In this document: positions 45,179 to 54,595 of the stretch, piece by piece | Position numbering within the stretch: the stretch's first letter is position 1 | Layout of the letters: each line of letters starts with the position of its first letter | Assembly: GCF_001717585.1 (NCBI RefSeq) | Contig: NZ_CP017042.1 | Coordinates: forward strand, 2,138,501-2,202,500 | Length of the DNA stretch: 64,000 bases | Direction: 5' to 3' | Source: Selenomonas sp. oral taxon 920 | GTDB lineage: Bacteria > Bacillota > Negativicutes > Selenomonadales > Selenomonadaceae | Notes under the pieces: model-generated | Database searches by the model: none | The model's input: only the letters and a program-made list of their open reading frames with translations | What the model was told of the DNA's origin: nothing | Program-made: the position numbers and the translations under genes

Positions 45179-46306
45179 TTACATCAGCATCGCGAGCATC
45201 GTACCTGCCGCAACCGCGGTGCCGATAACCCCGGCGACGTTCGGCCCCATGGCGTGCATGAGGAGGTAGTTGCCAGGCTTTGCCTTGATGCCGACGATCT
45301 GGCTGACGCGCGCCGCCATCGGAACAGCGGAGACGCCCGCAGAGCCGATGAGGGGGTTGACCTTCCAGCCCGTCGCACGGCACATGATCTTGCCGAGGAC
45401 AACGCCCGCCGCCGTGCCGAAGATGAATGCGACGAGACCAAGGCAGATGATGAGAATGGTCTCCTTGACGAGGAAGCTCTCCGCGCTCATCGTGAGACCC
45501 GTGCCGAGTGCGAGGAAGATCGTGACCGTGTTGATGAGGGCGTTCTGCGCCGTATCGGAGAGACGATCCGTCACGCCGCTCTCGCGGAAGAGGTTGCCGA
45601 GCATCAGCATGCCGAGCAGTGCCGTGATGGACGGCAGCAGCAGACTGATGAAGATGGTCGAGACAATCGGGAACGCGATGCGCTCGAACTTCGTGACCTC
45701 ACGAGCCTGCTCCATGACGACCTCACGCTCTTTCTTTGTGGTGAGGAGCTTCATAACGGGCGGCTGAATGAGCGGCACGAGTGCCATGTAGGTGTATGCC
45801 GCAACGGCGATTGCACCGAGGAGATGCGGCGCCATCTTGGTCGCGAGGTAGATCGAGGTCGGACCGTCCGCGCCGCCGATGATGCCGATGGAGCCCGCTT
45901 CCTGTGCCGTGAAGTCAAGCATCATCGCGCCGAGCAGGGCGACGAAAACACCGAACTGTGCCGCCGCACCCATGAGCAGGCTCGAGGGCCGTGCAATCAG
46001 CGGACCGAAGTCCGTCATCGCACCGACACCGAGGAAGATGAGCGGCGGGAAGATCTCGTATTTGATACCCATGCCGATCGCGGACATGACTCCCGGCTCC
46101 TCAAAGCCGTTGAACGGAATGTTCGCGAGGATACAGCCGAAGGCAATCGGGCTCAGGAGCAGCGGCTCGAAGTCACGTGCAAACGCGAGGTAGAGCAAGA
46201 CAAGTCCGACACCAATCATGATAACGTTGCCGCCGCTCATGCCGACAAATCCGCTGCCGTCAACAACTGCCTGCAGGGAGACAGTAAACGCATTGATAAA
46301 ATCCAT
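45179..46306 (-). CDS. Na+-translocating decarboxylase beta subunit (OadB/MmdB/GcdB type)
   Basis: 375 residues, about ten membrane segments. Key sequences [14 protein letters not shown] (with the conserved Asp), [33 protein letters not shown] and [19 protein letters not shown] are those of the beta subunit, which couples decarboxylation of carboxybiotin to Na+ export. Substrate of the complex (methylmalonyl-CoA, oxaloacetate or glutaconyl-CoA) depends on the alpha subunit, which is not here. Co-transcribed with the gamma/delta-type subunit 17 nt upstream. Confidence 0.95.
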   Translation of the reverse strand: MDFINAFTVSLQAVVDGSGFVGMSGGNVIMIGVGLVLLYLAFARDFEPLLLSPIAFGCILANIPFNGFEEPGVMSAIGMGIKYEIFPPLIFLGVGAMTDFGPLIARPSSLLMGAAAQFGVFVALLGAMMLDFTAQEAGSIGIIGGADGPTSIYLATKMAPHLLGAIAVAAYTYMALVPLIQPPVMKLLTTKKEREVVMEQAREVTKFERIAFPIVSTIFISLLLPSITALLGMLMLGNLFRESGVTDRLSDTAQNALINTVTIFLALGTGLTMSAESFLVKETILIICLGLVAFIFGTAAGVVLGKIMCRATGWKVNPLIGSAGVSAVPMAARVSQIVGIKAKPGNYLLMHAMGPNVAGVIGTAVAAGTMLAMLM

Positions 46307-46323
46307 AATCTGTCACTCCCTTC

Positions 46324-46674
46324 TCAGCGCGGCGTGCGCATACCCTGTGTGCGTCCGAAGTTGCGCCATGCAGGCTGCTCTGCCGGACGGATCGCGTGGA
46401 TCTGCTCGGCGCTGTAGCCACAGGCGGTGACGGCAGCCGCAATAACAGCGACGGTCTCCGTGCTGAGCCCTGTGGGTACGGCAGGGGCAACGGGGGCTGC
46501 GGGGGCAGGCGCGGGAGCGGCAGGGGCGGATGCGGGCGGCTCCGCCTTCTTCTTCGTCGGGTCAAGCAAATGGGTCAGCTCGATGAGCCCCCAGATCGCT
46601 GTCAACACAGCAAAGACGATGACCATGTTGATGACCATGATGACAAAAGGATTGTCGGTTACGGGTTGATGCAT
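46324..46674 (-). CDS. Na+-translocating decarboxylase gamma/delta subunit (OadG/MmdD type)
   Basis: 116 residues. One membrane helix (about 10-32, VIMVINMVIVFAVLTAIWGL), a cytosolic Ala/Pro linker (residues about 44-66), then a small domain LSTETVAVIAAAVTACGYS and a basic tail ending GMRTPR. This is the anchor that links alpha and beta subunits. The Ala-Pro linker resembles the one in biotin-carrier proteins, but no MKM biotin site is present. First gene of the operon; promoter at 46780-46808. Confidence 0.9.
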   Translation of the reverse strand: MHQPVTDNPFVIMVINMVIVFAVLTAIWGLIELTHLLDPTKKKAEPPASAPAAPAPAPAAPVAPAVPTGLSTETVAVIAAAVTACGYSAEQIHAIRPAEQPAWRNFGRTQGMRTPR

Positions 46675-46779
46675 AAACTCACCTCATCTTGTTTTTCGCC
46701 TCGTGAACGCCGCCGCATTACCCGTATACGGAGACAGGCCGAGGATCTTTATGTATATTGTGAAAATAGCGCTTTCGTT

Positions 46780-46808
46780 ATTATGCTGGATTTCAGATGA
46801 TTTTACAA
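46780..46808 (-). promoter_or_regulatory. Promoter of the decarboxylase subunit operon
   Basis: Minus-strand TTGTAA (46808-46803), 17 nt, CATAAT (46785-46780). The spacer up to 46864 is AT-rich and holds no gene. Confidence 0.6.
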
Positions 46809-46864
46809 GTTTTATTTTCGTTTTTCCTTATGCAACTTTTGCATATTTCCTATAAATACGGCGT

Positions 46865-47149
46865 TCAATCCGCACGTGCCGCGTCGAAGGCGCGCTTCAC
46901 CGCGGCATAAATTTTATCATAACTGTCTCCCGGCTGCGCCTCGTAGAGCTTTTCCCCGTCCATGAAGATGCTCGGGACGTAATAGTACTCCCCCGCGAAC
47001 GGCTGCACCTGTTCCGGTTGTTTGTTCTCGTCAAGAAATATGACGCACACGTCCTCATCATAGCCCTCGGCACGCAGCGCATCCATTGCACGATGCGCGT
47101 TTGCACAGTAGGGACAGCCCTCCATCTCGATCATAATCAGGTGTTTCAT
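46865..47149 (-). CDS. Glutaredoxin-like thiol-disulfide protein
   Basis: 94 residues from ATG 47149 behind AGGAG. Thioredoxin fold with redox pair C12PYC15 (EMEGCPYCANAHRAM) and a cis-proline context YVPSIFMDGEKLYE. Probably a glutaredoxin or NrdH-like reductant in the cytoplasm; the exact partner is unknown. Single gene 62 nt downstream of hemW. Confidence 0.9.
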   Translation of the reverse strand: MKHLIMIEMEGCPYCANAHRAMDALRAEGYDEDVCVIFLDENKQPEQVQPFAGEYYYVPSIFMDGEKLYEAQPGDSYDKIYAAVKRAFDAARAD

Positions 47150-47211
47150 GGCAGTTCTCCTTTCGGAAGTTAGGAACAATAAGCGATGTCTATCATAGCA
47201 CAAAGTTTTAT

Positions 47212-48375
47212 CTAATGCAAAAAGGCGGCAAACACCTCGTTGCCGACCTTCATGCCTTCATTCGTCAGAGCGACGAATCCGTCTGCACGGCGCAGCAACC
47301 CCTGCGCGATATATTTCTCAATCACCGCTCCATAAACAGTATCAATGTCCACACCAAATGCGCGTGAAAAATCCGCCGTATCAATCCCCTCTCGTGTGCG
47401 CAGTGCGAGAAAGGCGTACTCTTCCATTGCATTCGTGCGGGTGCGCTCCGTATCCTCGGGCGTGCGGACACTCCTGCCCGTCTGTATGGCGCGGATGTAC
47501 TTCTCCGTGTCAGGTTCGTTGCCCAAGCGTACGCCGTCCACATAGCCGTGCGCCGCTGCGCCGACACCGAGGTAGGGAACGTTTCTCCAATAGCCGAGGT
47601 TGTGACGGCTCTCACAGCCCTGCCGTGCAAAGTTCGAGATCTCGTAGCGCACATAGCCGCGTGCGGGAAGTGCCGCCGTCAGCCAGTCGTACATCTCCTC
47701 CGCCGCGTCCTCTGTGGGAAGCGCAAGCTTCCCCTGTGCCTCTGCCGCAGCAAACGGCGTTCCCTCCTCGACGGTCAGCCCGTAGACGGAGATGTGCTCA
47801 GGGACAAGCGCAAGTGCTTCGTCGACGCTTTTCTTCAGGTCATCGAGGGTCTGCGTCGGAAGACCATACATCAGGTCGAGACTGATGTTCTCGAACCCCG
47901 CCGCACGCGCCGCGCGAAATGCCTGCTCCGCCTCCGCAGCTGTGTGGATGCGCCCGATGACGCGAAGCAGACGATCGTCGAAGCTCTGCACACCAAGGCT
48001 GAGACGGTTTGCCCCCGCCGCGCGAAGCTGCGTGAGATACGCTGCGTCCACGGTACCGGGATTCGCCTCGACGGTGCATTCCACAGGCGTTCCCGCCGCC
48101 GTGCGAAGCGTCTCCAGAATTCCGGTGAGCAGTGCAGCGGGCAGTGCCGTCGGCGTGCCGCCGCCGAGGTAGACCGTTGCCGCATCGCCCCACCGCGCAC
48201 GAAGCGGCGGCACCTCGCGCAGGATCTCTGCCCGAAGCGCCGCCGCGTAGTCCTCCATCTCCGCGCGCGTATCTTTTCCGACGGCGGAGGAAATGAAGTC
48301 ACAGTATGCACATTTTTTCACGCAGTAGGGGATGTGGGCATAGATGCCCCATTGTGTCGCCTGTGCGTTATTCAT
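47212..48375 (-). CDS. hemW: HemW-like radical SAM heme chaperone
   Basis: 387 residues from ATG 48375, overlapping lepA by 8 nt (a TTG at 48378 is also possible). Radical SAM cluster C18xxxC22xxC25 in [11 protein letters not shown]. Further signatures [16 protein letters not shown] and [11 protein letters not shown], plus a C-terminal HemN-like region. HemW-type spacing and the lepA neighbourhood argue for HemW, a heme-binding chaperone, rather than true HemN coproporphyrinogen oxidase. The overlap means translation is coupled to lepA. Confidence 0.93.
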   Translation of the reverse strand: MNNAQATQWGIYAHIPYCVKKCAYCDFISSAVGKDTRAEMEDYAAALRAEILREVPPLRARWGDAATVYLGGGTPTALPAALLTGILETLRTAAGTPVECTVEANPGTVDAAYLTQLRAAGANRLSLGVQSFDDRLLRVIGRIHTAAEAEQAFRAARAAGFENISLDLMYGLPTQTLDDLKKSVDEALALVPEHISVYGLTVEEGTPFAAAEAQGKLALPTEDAAEEMYDWLTAALPARGYVRYEISNFARQGCESRHNLGYWRNVPYLGVGAAAHGYVDGVRLGNEPDTEKYIRAIQTGRSVRTPEDTERTRTNAMEEYAFLALRTREGIDTADFSRAFGVDIDTVYGAVIEKYIAQGLLRRADGFVALTNEGMKVGNEVFAAFLH

Positions 48376-50167
48376 CAATTTTCAGCACCGCCATAAATGC
48401 CTCCTGCGGGAGCTCCACACTGCCGACCGCCTTCATGCGCTTCTTGCCCTCCTTCTGCTTTTCGAGGAGCTTGCGCTTGCGTGTGATGTCGCCGCCGTAG
48501 CATTTCGCAAGGACGTCCTTGCGCCGCGCGCGCACGTTCTCGCGCGCGATAATCTTGCTCCCGATCGCCGCCTGAATCGGGATCTCGAACATCTGCTGCG
48601 GGATGATGCCCTTCAGCTTTACGGCAAGCTGACGGCCGCGTGCAACGGCGCGGTCACGGTGAACAATGGTCGAGAGGGCATCCACGGGGTCGCCGTTGAG
48701 CAGGATGTCGAGTTTGACGAGGCTCGATGTCTGGTAGTCGATGAGCTCGTAGTCGAGGGAGGCATAGCCGCGCGTAGCGGATTTCAGCCGGTCGAAGTAG
48801 TCGTAGAGAATCTCGTTCAGCGGGATGTGATAGATGACGGTAACGCGCGTCGCGTCGAGGTAGTCCATGGTCTGGAACACGCCGCGCTTCTCCTGCGAGA
48901 TCTCCATAACCGCACCGACGTAGTCCTTCGGCACAATAACGGTCGCCTTGACACACGGCTCCTCGATGTGGTCAATCTCGGTTGTCGGCGGGAGGTCTGC
49001 GGGGTTGCTGACCTCCACCATGTTTCCATCCGTGCGGTAAACGTGGTAGACGACGGAGGGAGCCGTCATGATGAGCCCAAGGTTGTACTCGCGTTCGAGG
49101 CGCTCCTGAATCACGTCCATGTGGAGGAGCCCGAGGAAGCCGCAGCGGAAGCCGAAGCCGAGTGCAATCGAGGTCTCCGGTTCAAAGACGAGCGCCGCAT
49201 CGTTGAGCTGCAGCTTTTCCAGAGCCTCGCGGAGGTTGTCGTAGTCCTTGCTGTCCTCGGGGTAGAGCCCGCAAAACACCATCGGCGTCACGCCGCGATA
49301 GCCGGGCAGCGCCTCGGCAGCAGGGCGTTCCGCGCTTGTCACGGTGTCGCCCACACGGACATCGCGTACATCTTTCAGTGCACCCGCGATAAAGCCGACC
49401 TCGCCCGTTCCGAGCGCCCCCGTATCGACGGGCTGGGGACGGAAGCAGCCGACATCCGTCACGTCGAAGGTCTTGCCCGTCGCCATGAGCTTCAGCTTCA
49501 TTCCTTTTTTGATCGTGCCTTCTTTCACGCGCACGTTCGCAATCACGCCCTTGTACGGATCGAAGTACGAGTCAAAGATCAGCGCTCTGAGCGGTGCCTC
49601 GGGGTCGCCCTCCGGCGGCGGGATGTAGGCAACGACGGCATCGAGCACCTCCTTGATGCCGATCCCCGTCTTTGCCGAGGCGAGGACGGCGGCACTCGTG
49701 TCGAGTCCGATGCTGTCCTCAATCTCACTCTTTACGCGGTCGGGTTCGGCGCTCGGCAGGTCAATCTTGTTGATGACGGGCACGATCTCGAGGTCGTGCT
49801 CGAGCGCGAGATAGACGTTCGCAAGGGTCTGCGCCTCAACGCCCTGCGCCGCATCGACGACGAGGAGTGCGCCCTCGCACGCGGCAAGGCTGCGCGAGAC
49901 CTCGTAGTTGAAGTCGACGTGCCCCGGTGTGTCGATCAGGTTCAGCTCGTACAGCTCCCCATCCTCACCGCGGTAGTCGAGGCGCACGGTCTGTGCCTTG
50001 ATCGTGATGCCGCGCTCGCGCTCGAGATCCATGCTGTCGAGCACCTGTGCCTCCATCTCGCGCTCAGAGAGCGTGCCCGTATACTCGATGAGGCGATCGG
50101 CAATGGTGGATTTGCCGTGGTCGATGTGGGCGATGATGGAAAAATTGCGGATATGCTTCTGATCCAT
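48368..50167 (-). CDS. lepA: Elongation factor 4 (back-translocating GTPase LepA)
   Basis: 599 residues, full length. P-loop AHIDHGKST, switch [19 protein letters not shown], the LepA-specific [11 protein letters not shown], and the C-terminal domain [33 protein letters not shown], diagnostic for EF4. It acts on stalled ribosomes under ionic or cold stress. Downstream hemW overlaps its stop codon. Confidence 0.98.
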   Translation of the reverse strand: MDQKHIRNFSIIAHIDHGKSTIADRLIEYTGTLSEREMEAQVLDSMDLERERGITIKAQTVRLDYRGEDGELYELNLIDTPGHVDFNYEVSRSLAACEGALLVVDAAQGVEAQTLANVYLALEHDLEIVPVINKIDLPSAEPDRVKSEIEDSIGLDTSAAVLASAKTGIGIKEVLDAVVAYIPPPEGDPEAPLRALIFDSYFDPYKGVIANVRVKEGTIKKGMKLKLMATGKTFDVTDVGCFRPQPVDTGALGTGEVGFIAGALKDVRDVRVGDTVTSAERPAAEALPGYRGVTPMVFCGLYPEDSKDYDNLREALEKLQLNDAALVFEPETSIALGFGFRCGFLGLLHMDVIQERLEREYNLGLIMTAPSVVYHVYRTDGNMVEVSNPADLPPTTEIDHIEEPCVKATVIVPKDYVGAVMEISQEKRGVFQTMDYLDATRVTVIYHIPLNEILYDYFDRLKSATRGYASLDYELIDYQTSSLVKLDILLNGDPVDALSTIVHRDRAVARGRQLAVKLKGIIPQQMFEIPIQAAIGSKIIARENVRARRKDVLAKCYGGDITRKRKLLEKQKEGKKRMKAVGSVELPQEAFMAVLKIDE

Positions 50168-50198
50168 AGTGTTCCCTTTCCCCTGCTTTTTTGCTTCC

Positions 50199-51008
50199 TT
50201 ATATAATCACATCGAACACGTCGCGCTGCGTGTTTGTGACAAAAATCTCAATATCGCCGCGTTCGGACGCAAGCTCTGCCTGCAAATGCTCGGCGAGGAC
50301 AGGCAGGACGGGCACCTCTGTGCCGAAGTGCCCCGCATCGATGATGTGCATGCCCTGCTCGACGGCACGCTGCGCATCGTGGTACTTCACATCGCCCGTG
50401 ACGTAGACATCCGCGCCGAGGCGGACGGCATTGTCGATAAAGTCCGCGCCCGCGCCGCCGCAGACAGCGACGCGCCGTACGGGGCGCGCGGCAGCAGAGG
50501 CAAGGCGCACATGGCTGATGCAGAGGCGTTCCTTCACTGCGCGGGCAAAGTCCTCGATGCTCGTCGGAGCAGGAAGAACGCCGACACGGCCGATGCTCTC
50601 GGTCACGCCGCCCTCCTGACTCGTAATGACGAAGGAGGAGAGTTTTTCCAGCCCGATCTGCGCGGCGAGCACATCGTTCACGCCGCCGTGCGTGACATCG
50701 AGGTTCGTGTGCGCCGCCGCGACGGCGATGTTGTGCGTGAGGAGGGCGGCAAGCCGCCGCCCGAGCGGGAGATCGGTGCGCAGCTGCTTGATGCCGCGAA
50801 AGATCGCAGGGTGGTGCGCAACGATCATATCCGCCCTGCGTTCGATGGCTTCCGCGGTGACCGCATCGTCCACATCGAGGGCGACAAGCACGCGCTCGAC
50901 TTTTTGCGCATAGCTGCCGACGAGAAGTCCGGGGTTGTCCCAGTCCTCCGCGAGGCGGCGCGGCGCGATGCGCTCAAGCGCGTTCATGATGAGCTGACAG
51001 CTGAGCAT
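50199..51008 (-). CDS. Nif3-like dinuclear metal-centre protein (DUF34, YqfO family)
   Basis: 269 residues. Conserved metal ligands: [16 protein letters not shown] and [10 protein letters not shown], as in the hexameric Nif3/DUF34 family. It lacks the large middle insertion of B. subtilis YqfO. Suggested role is GTP cyclohydrolase I-like or metal insertion, not proven. It forms the canonical pair with trmK (12-nt gap), as in other Firmicutes next to the sigma factor and primase genes. Confidence 0.93.
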   Translation of the reverse strand: MLSCQLIMNALERIAPRRLAEDWDNPGLLVGSYAQKVERVLVALDVDDAVTAEAIERRADMIVAHHPAIFRGIKQLRTDLPLGRRLAALLTHNIAVAAAHTNLDVTHGGVNDVLAAQIGLEKLSSFVITSQEGGVTESIGRVGVLPAPTSIEDFARAVKERLCISHVRLASAAARPVRRVAVCGGAGADFIDNAVRLGADVYVTGDVKYHDAQRAVEQGMHIIDAGHFGTEVPVLPVLAEHLQAELASERGDIEIFVTNTQRDVFDVII

Positions 51009-51020
51009 GGGGATCTCCTC

Positions 51021-51710
51021 TCAAAGCAACGCAAATACTGTACGCAGCGCTGCGAGACACGATACGGTCTCACGATATTCCGCACTCCGCCGCGCTGCAC
51101 TGCTCACATTCATCCCGTCGGCGGCGCGGGCGAGCTTTGCAATCTTTGCCTCAATATGTTCCCGCAGGAGAGGGTCACGCTTTGCAAAGAGCCGCACCCC
51201 GATGTGGAGAAGCACGTCGTCAGGCATCTCTGCCGCGCCGCGCTCGGCACGGATGATCTCGTAGAGACGGCCGCCTGCGCGTGCAAGCGTCTCGTCGACG
51301 ATGTCCCAGCCATGTGCATAGAGCCAGCGGCGCAGTTTCGCCGCACCGTTCATGGGCTGCAGGACGAGGGTCTGCACGCGCGTGAGGACGACGGGCGCGC
51401 CTGCAAGAATCTCCGCAATGAGAGCCCCGCCCATGCCCGCAATGACGATGGACTCCGCCTCGCCAGGCACGAGCACGCTCAGCCCGTCGCCCTGCCGTAC
51501 GTCGATCTGTTGTGTGAGGCGCTGCGTCCGAACGGTGCGCCGCGCTGCCGCACACGCGCCCGCGCTGAGGTCGCCGACGACGGCACGCGGGGCAATGCCG
51601 TCCATAACGAGCGTGGCGGCGAGGTAGGCGTGATCGCCGCCGATGTCCGCAACCGCCGTACCGTGCGGAACGAATGCGGCAATCGCCGCAAGCCGTTCAT
51701 CGAGCTGCAT
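51021..51710 (-). CDS. trmK: tRNA (adenine-22-N1)-methyltransferase
   Basis: 229 residues from ATG 51710, 6 nt after GGGAGG; an in-frame start at 51737 is less well placed. SAM motif VADIGGDHAYLAATLV (most TrmK proteins have GTDHAYLP), then VVGDLSAGACAAARR, a GDGLSVLVPGEAESIVIAGMGG segment, and QPMNGAAKLRRWLYAHGW. TrmK methylates A22 of tRNA. Classic neighbour of nif3 and the sigma gene. Confidence 0.93.
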   Translation of the reverse strand: MQLDERLAAIAAFVPHGTAVADIGGDHAYLAATLVMDGIAPRAVVGDLSAGACAAARRTVRTQRLTQQIDVRQGDGLSVLVPGEAESIVIAGMGGALIAEILAGAPVVLTRVQTLVLQPMNGAAKLRRWLYAHGWDIVDETLARAGGRLYEIIRAERGAAEMPDDVLLHIGVRLFAKRDPLLREHIEAKIAKLARAADGMNVSSAARRSAEYRETVSCLAALRTVFALL

Positions 51711-51781
51711 ACACGCCCTCCCTTTTTTGACAGACATAAGAAAGGAGTGTAACTGCTGCGTTACACTCCGTAATGAACAAA

Positions 51782-51857
51782 TGGCTCCTCGAACTGGACT
51801 CGAACCAGTGACATTCTGATTAACAGTCAGACGCTCTACCGACTGAGCTATCGAGGA
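51782..51857 (-). tRNA. tRNA-Asn (GTT)
   Basis: Cloverleaf complete: acceptor TCCTCGA/TCGAGGA, D-stem GCTC, anticodon loop CTGTTAA (GTT) in a CTGA/TCAG-bearing stem, T-stem ACTGG/CCAGT with TTCGAGT loop. Discriminator G and encoded CCA. Served by a consensus promoter at 51875-51903. Confidence 0.96.
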
Positions 51858-51874
51858 ATGTTTCGGACGTTGCT

Positions 51875-51903
51875 ATTATAAGGGGAATACGCCGTCCTGT
51901 CAA
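51875..51903 (-). promoter_or_regulatory. tRNA-Asn promoter
   Basis: Minus-strand TTGACA (51903-51898), 17 nt, TATAAT (51880-51875): perfect consensus. It faces away from the second toxin-like gene. Confidence 0.9.
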
Positions 51904-51915
51904 GCAAAATGTTGC

Positions 51916-51943
51916 TTGTAGATAAGAAACATGCGGTTATAAT
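51916..51943 (+). promoter_or_regulatory. Promoter of the second toxin-like gene
   Basis: TTGTAG (51916-51921), 16 nt, TATAAT (51938-51943). Start near 51950. Confidence 0.65.
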
Positions 51944-52004
51944 CAAAACAGGCGCTGCCATGCGGTAGGCGGTCGATTCTTAGCCCCTGAGAGGGGGTTC
52001 GCTT

Positions 52005-52073
52005 ATGGGCCCATACGAATTTCTTTCGCTGGTGTTCCTCGTTGCGATCTGTATCGTGATATCAAAAGCATAA
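52005..52073 (+). CDS. Small holin-like peptide, candidate type I toxin
   Basis: 22 residues, MGPYEFLSLVFLVAICIVI then SKA: a short polar head and one membrane helix. It resembles the short putative holin-like toxins of Firmicutes (M-x-x-Y-E-x-L-S-L at the start). The ribosome site AGGGGG lies in a hairpin CCCCT-GAG-AGGGG, so translation of the primary transcript may be blocked, as in known type I toxins. Own promoter at 51916-51943, terminator at 52078-52110 and an opposing promoter at 52172-52200. Convergent with an rpoD-type gene. Confidence 0.6.
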   Translation: MGPYEFLSLVFLVAICIVISKA

Positions 52074-52077
52074 GAAG

Positions 52078-52116
52078 CCCCGCCTCACAGTCTCCAAACG
52101 TTAGGCGGGGATCTTA
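52078..52116. terminator. Terminator of the second toxin-like gene
   Basis: CCCCGCCT, 17-nt loop, AGGCGGGG, then ATCTTATT. A second imperfect hairpin with a T run (52131-52163, GGGGGCTG/CAGCGCCC then TTTTT) follows as backup. Confidence 0.75.
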
Positions 52117-52200
52117 TTCCAAATAACTTTGGGGGCTGACCGTTTACCGGCAGCGCCCTTTTTGTATGCTTACTATACGATATTCAGCCCATTTCGTCAA
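52080..52200 (-). ncRNA. Candidate antisense RNA against the second toxin-like mRNA, with its promoter
   Basis: Minus-strand TTGACG (52200-52195), 17 nt, TATAGT (52177-52172), immediately after the stop codon of the rpoD-type gene. The RNA would start near 52165 and run across the 3' end of the toxin-like mRNA. Its 3' end is uncertain. Same arrangement as the locus at 6240-6345. Confidence 0.45.
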
Positions 52201-53319
52201 CTATTCCAGGAAGTCACGCAGCACCTTGCTTCGGCTCGGATGTCTGAGCTTCCTGAGGGCCTTCGCCTCGATCTGGCGGATGCGTTCGCGCGTCACACCG
52301 AAGCTCTGCCCGACCTCCTCAAGGGTGCGCGACCGCCCGTCCTCAAGTCCGAAGCGCAGACGCAGGACGTTCTTCTCGCGGTCGGTCAGCGTCTCGAGGA
52401 CCTCCTCAAGCTGCTCGCGCAGGAGCATGAAGGACGCTGCCTCTGCGGGTGCGGGTGCCGCCTCGTCCTCGATGAAGTCGCCGAGGTGGGAGTCCTCCTC
52501 CTCACCGATCGGCGTTTCGAGAGAAACGGGCTCTTGTGCGATCTTCATGATCTCGTGCACACGCGCGACGCTGATGCCCATCTCCTTTGCGATCTCCTCG
52601 GGGCGCGGGTCGCGGCCCAGCTCCTGCAGGAGCTGACGAGAGATGCGGATGAGCTTGTTGATTGTCTCGACCATGTGCACGGGGATGCGGATGGTGCGCG
52701 CCTGATCGGCGATCGCACGCGTGATTGCCTGCCGTATCCACCACGTCGCGTAGGTGCTGAACTTGTACCCCTTACTGTAGTCAAATTTCTCGACCGCCTT
52801 CAGGAGGCCGAGGTTGCCCTCCTGGATGAGGTCGAGGAAGAGCATGCCGCGTCCGACGTAGCGCTTCGCGATGCTCACAACGAGACGCAGGTTCGCCTCC
52901 TCGAGGCGGTGCCGCGCGCTCTCGTCGCCCGCCTCCATGCGCTGGGCAAGTTCGACCTCCTCCTCTGCCGTAAGGAGCGGTACATGCCCGATCTCCTTCA
53001 GATACATCCGAACGGGATCATCGAGGGATATCCCCTCAGGAACGGTGAGGTCGATCTCGACTTCCTCTTCCTTCTCGGGGGGATCGTCGTCGACGGGTTC
53101 TTCCGCCGCCGCACTCGGCGCATCATCAACGATCTCAACGCCCTCGTCGCTGAACCGCTGGTACATATCGTCCATTTCGTCGGGGGACATATCCTGTTTT
53201 TGCAGTGCGTCAATGAGTTCGCCGTATGTCAGCGTGCCGCCGTTTTTCTTGCCTTTGGCAAGCAGGCGTTCAATGATGTCGGCGCTCGGTGCTTTTTTCT
53301 GCTCCGCCCCCACTGTCAT
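52201..53319 (-). CDS. rpoD: Primary-type RNA polymerase sigma factor (RpoD/SigA), downstream copy
   Basis: 372 residues. Region 1.1-like start (about 12-62), acidic linker, region 1.2 ([21 protein letters not shown]), region 2 with [29 protein letters not shown] and [21 protein letters not shown], region 3 ([17 protein letters not shown]), and region 4 ([31 protein letters not shown]). The end [13 protein letters not shown] is the usual RpoD ending, so this may be the main housekeeping factor. The second copy lies 40 nt upstream. An unusual PAPAEAAS stretch precedes region 4. Confidence 0.95.
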   Translation of the reverse strand: MTVGAEQKKAPSADIIERLLAKGKKNGGTLTYGELIDALQKQDMSPDEMDDMYQRFSDEGVEIVDDAPSAAAEEPVDDDPPEKEEEVEIDLTVPEGISLDDPVRMYLKEIGHVPLLTAEEEVELAQRMEAGDESARHRLEEANLRLVVSIAKRYVGRGMLFLDLIQEGNLGLLKAVEKFDYSKGYKFSTYATWWIRQAITRAIADQARTIRIPVHMVETINKLIRISRQLLQELGRDPRPEEIAKEMGISVARVHEIMKIAQEPVSLETPIGEEEDSHLGDFIEDEAAPAPAEAASFMLLREQLEEVLETLTDREKNVLRLRFGLEDGRSRTLEEVGQSFGVTRERIRQIEAKALRKLRHPSRSKVLRDFLE

Positions 53320-53359
53320 AACGCTGTCCTCCTATCGTGTATTCGCAAGGCAACCTGCC

Positions 53360-54502
53360 TCAAAGGTCAATATTTCCCTGTAACTTGCGCAGACGCACGG
53401 GATGCCGAAGCTTCCTCAGCGCCTTTGCCTCAATCTGGCGGATGCGTTCGCGCGTCACGCCAAAGCTCTGTCCGACCTCTTCGAGTGTGCGCGACCGCCC
53501 ATCCTCGAGTCCGAACCGCAGACGCAGCACCTCCGCCTCACGCGGAGCGAGCGTCTTGAGCACCTCCGAGATCTGTTCCTTGAGCAGCATCATCGATGCG
53601 GCATCCGCAGGGTCGAGTGCCGCCTCATCCTCGATGAAGTCGCCGAGGTGGGAGTCTTCCTCCTCACCGATCGGTGTTTCGAGGGATACGGGCTCCTGCG
53701 CGATCTTCATGATCTCGCGCACGCGTGCGGTGCTCAGCCCCATGTGCTTTGCCACCTCATCGGGTGTCGGATCGCGCCCGAGTTCCTGCAGCAGCTGCCG
53801 CGAGACGCGGATATACTTGTTGATCGTCTCCACCATGTGCACGGGGATGCGGATCGTACGTGCCTGATCGGCAATCGCACGCGTAATCGCCTGCCGAATC
53901 CACCACGTCGCATAGGTACTGAACTTATACCCCTTGCTGTAGTCGAACTTCTCGACTGCCTTCAGGAGTCCGAGGTTGCCCTCCTGGATGAGGTCGAGGA
54001 AGAGCATGCCGCGTCCGACGTAGCGCTTCGCGATGCTCACAACGAGGCGCAGGTTCGCCTCCTCGAGGCGATGCCGCGCCGTCATATCCCCCGCCTCCAT
54101 GCGCCGCGCGAGGTCGACTTCCTCCTCTGCCGTCAAGAGAGGCACGCGTCCGATCTCCTTCAGATACATACGAACGGGATCGTCGAGTGCAACCCCCTCA
54201 GGAACGGAGAGATCGATCTCGATCTCCGCCTCTTCCTTGTCGAGTTCATCGACCGGTTCGAGCGCGTCGTCATCTGTCCCCTCGTCAACCACCGTATCAT
54301 CCACAATCTCAATGTTGTCACTGCTGAGCCGCTGATAGAGCCCATCCATTGCATCGGGGGTTATGTTCCACGCGTCAAATGCCTCAATGAGTTCTCCGCA
54401 GGTCAGTGTCCCGCCGTTCGCTTTCCCCTTCGCCACAAGCTCGTCAAAATTTCCCGTCTCGCGCACATCTTCCCGTTCCATACGTACTGCTGCCGTTGCC
54501 AT
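53360..54502 (-). CDS. Primary-type RNA polymerase sigma factor (RpoD/SigA), upstream copy
   Basis: 380 residues. The same domains as the downstream copy, with regions 2, 3.0 and 4 almost identical, including the whole -10 recognition helix ([17 protein letters not shown]) and helix-turn-helix [20 protein letters not shown]. The N-terminal 100 residues, the linker and the C-terminus ([12 protein letters not shown]) differ. It follows dnaG, the usual position of rpoD. Both proteins should recognise the same promoters, so this is either a backup or a form tuned by its N-terminus. Confidence 0.95.
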   Translation of the reverse strand: MATAAVRMEREDVRETGNFDELVAKGKANGGTLTCGELIEAFDAWNITPDAMDGLYQRLSSDNIEIVDDTVVDEGTDDDALEPVDELDKEEAEIEIDLSVPEGVALDDPVRMYLKEIGRVPLLTAEEEVDLARRMEAGDMTARHRLEEANLRLVVSIAKRYVGRGMLFLDLIQEGNLGLLKAVEKFDYSKGYKFSTYATWWIRQAITRAIADQARTIRIPVHMVETINKYIRVSRQLLQELGRDPTPDEVAKHMGLSTARVREIMKIAQEPVSLETPIGEEEDSHLGDFIEDEAALDPADAASMMLLKEQISEVLKTLAPREAEVLRLRFGLEDGRSRTLEEVGQSFGVTRERIRQIEAKALRKLRHPVRLRKLQGNIDL

Positions 54503-54595
54503 CGTGCCCCCTCCTTTCAGTTCGTAATATTATCTAATAAAATCTATTATTTAGCTTATCGTAGTAAATGAACGTGCTCTAAAGTCTCTTTTGAA

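Noticed and set aside
48344-50206. 620-residue open frame on the plus strand opposite lepA
   Set aside because: Same effect; LepA signatures fix the coding strand as minus.
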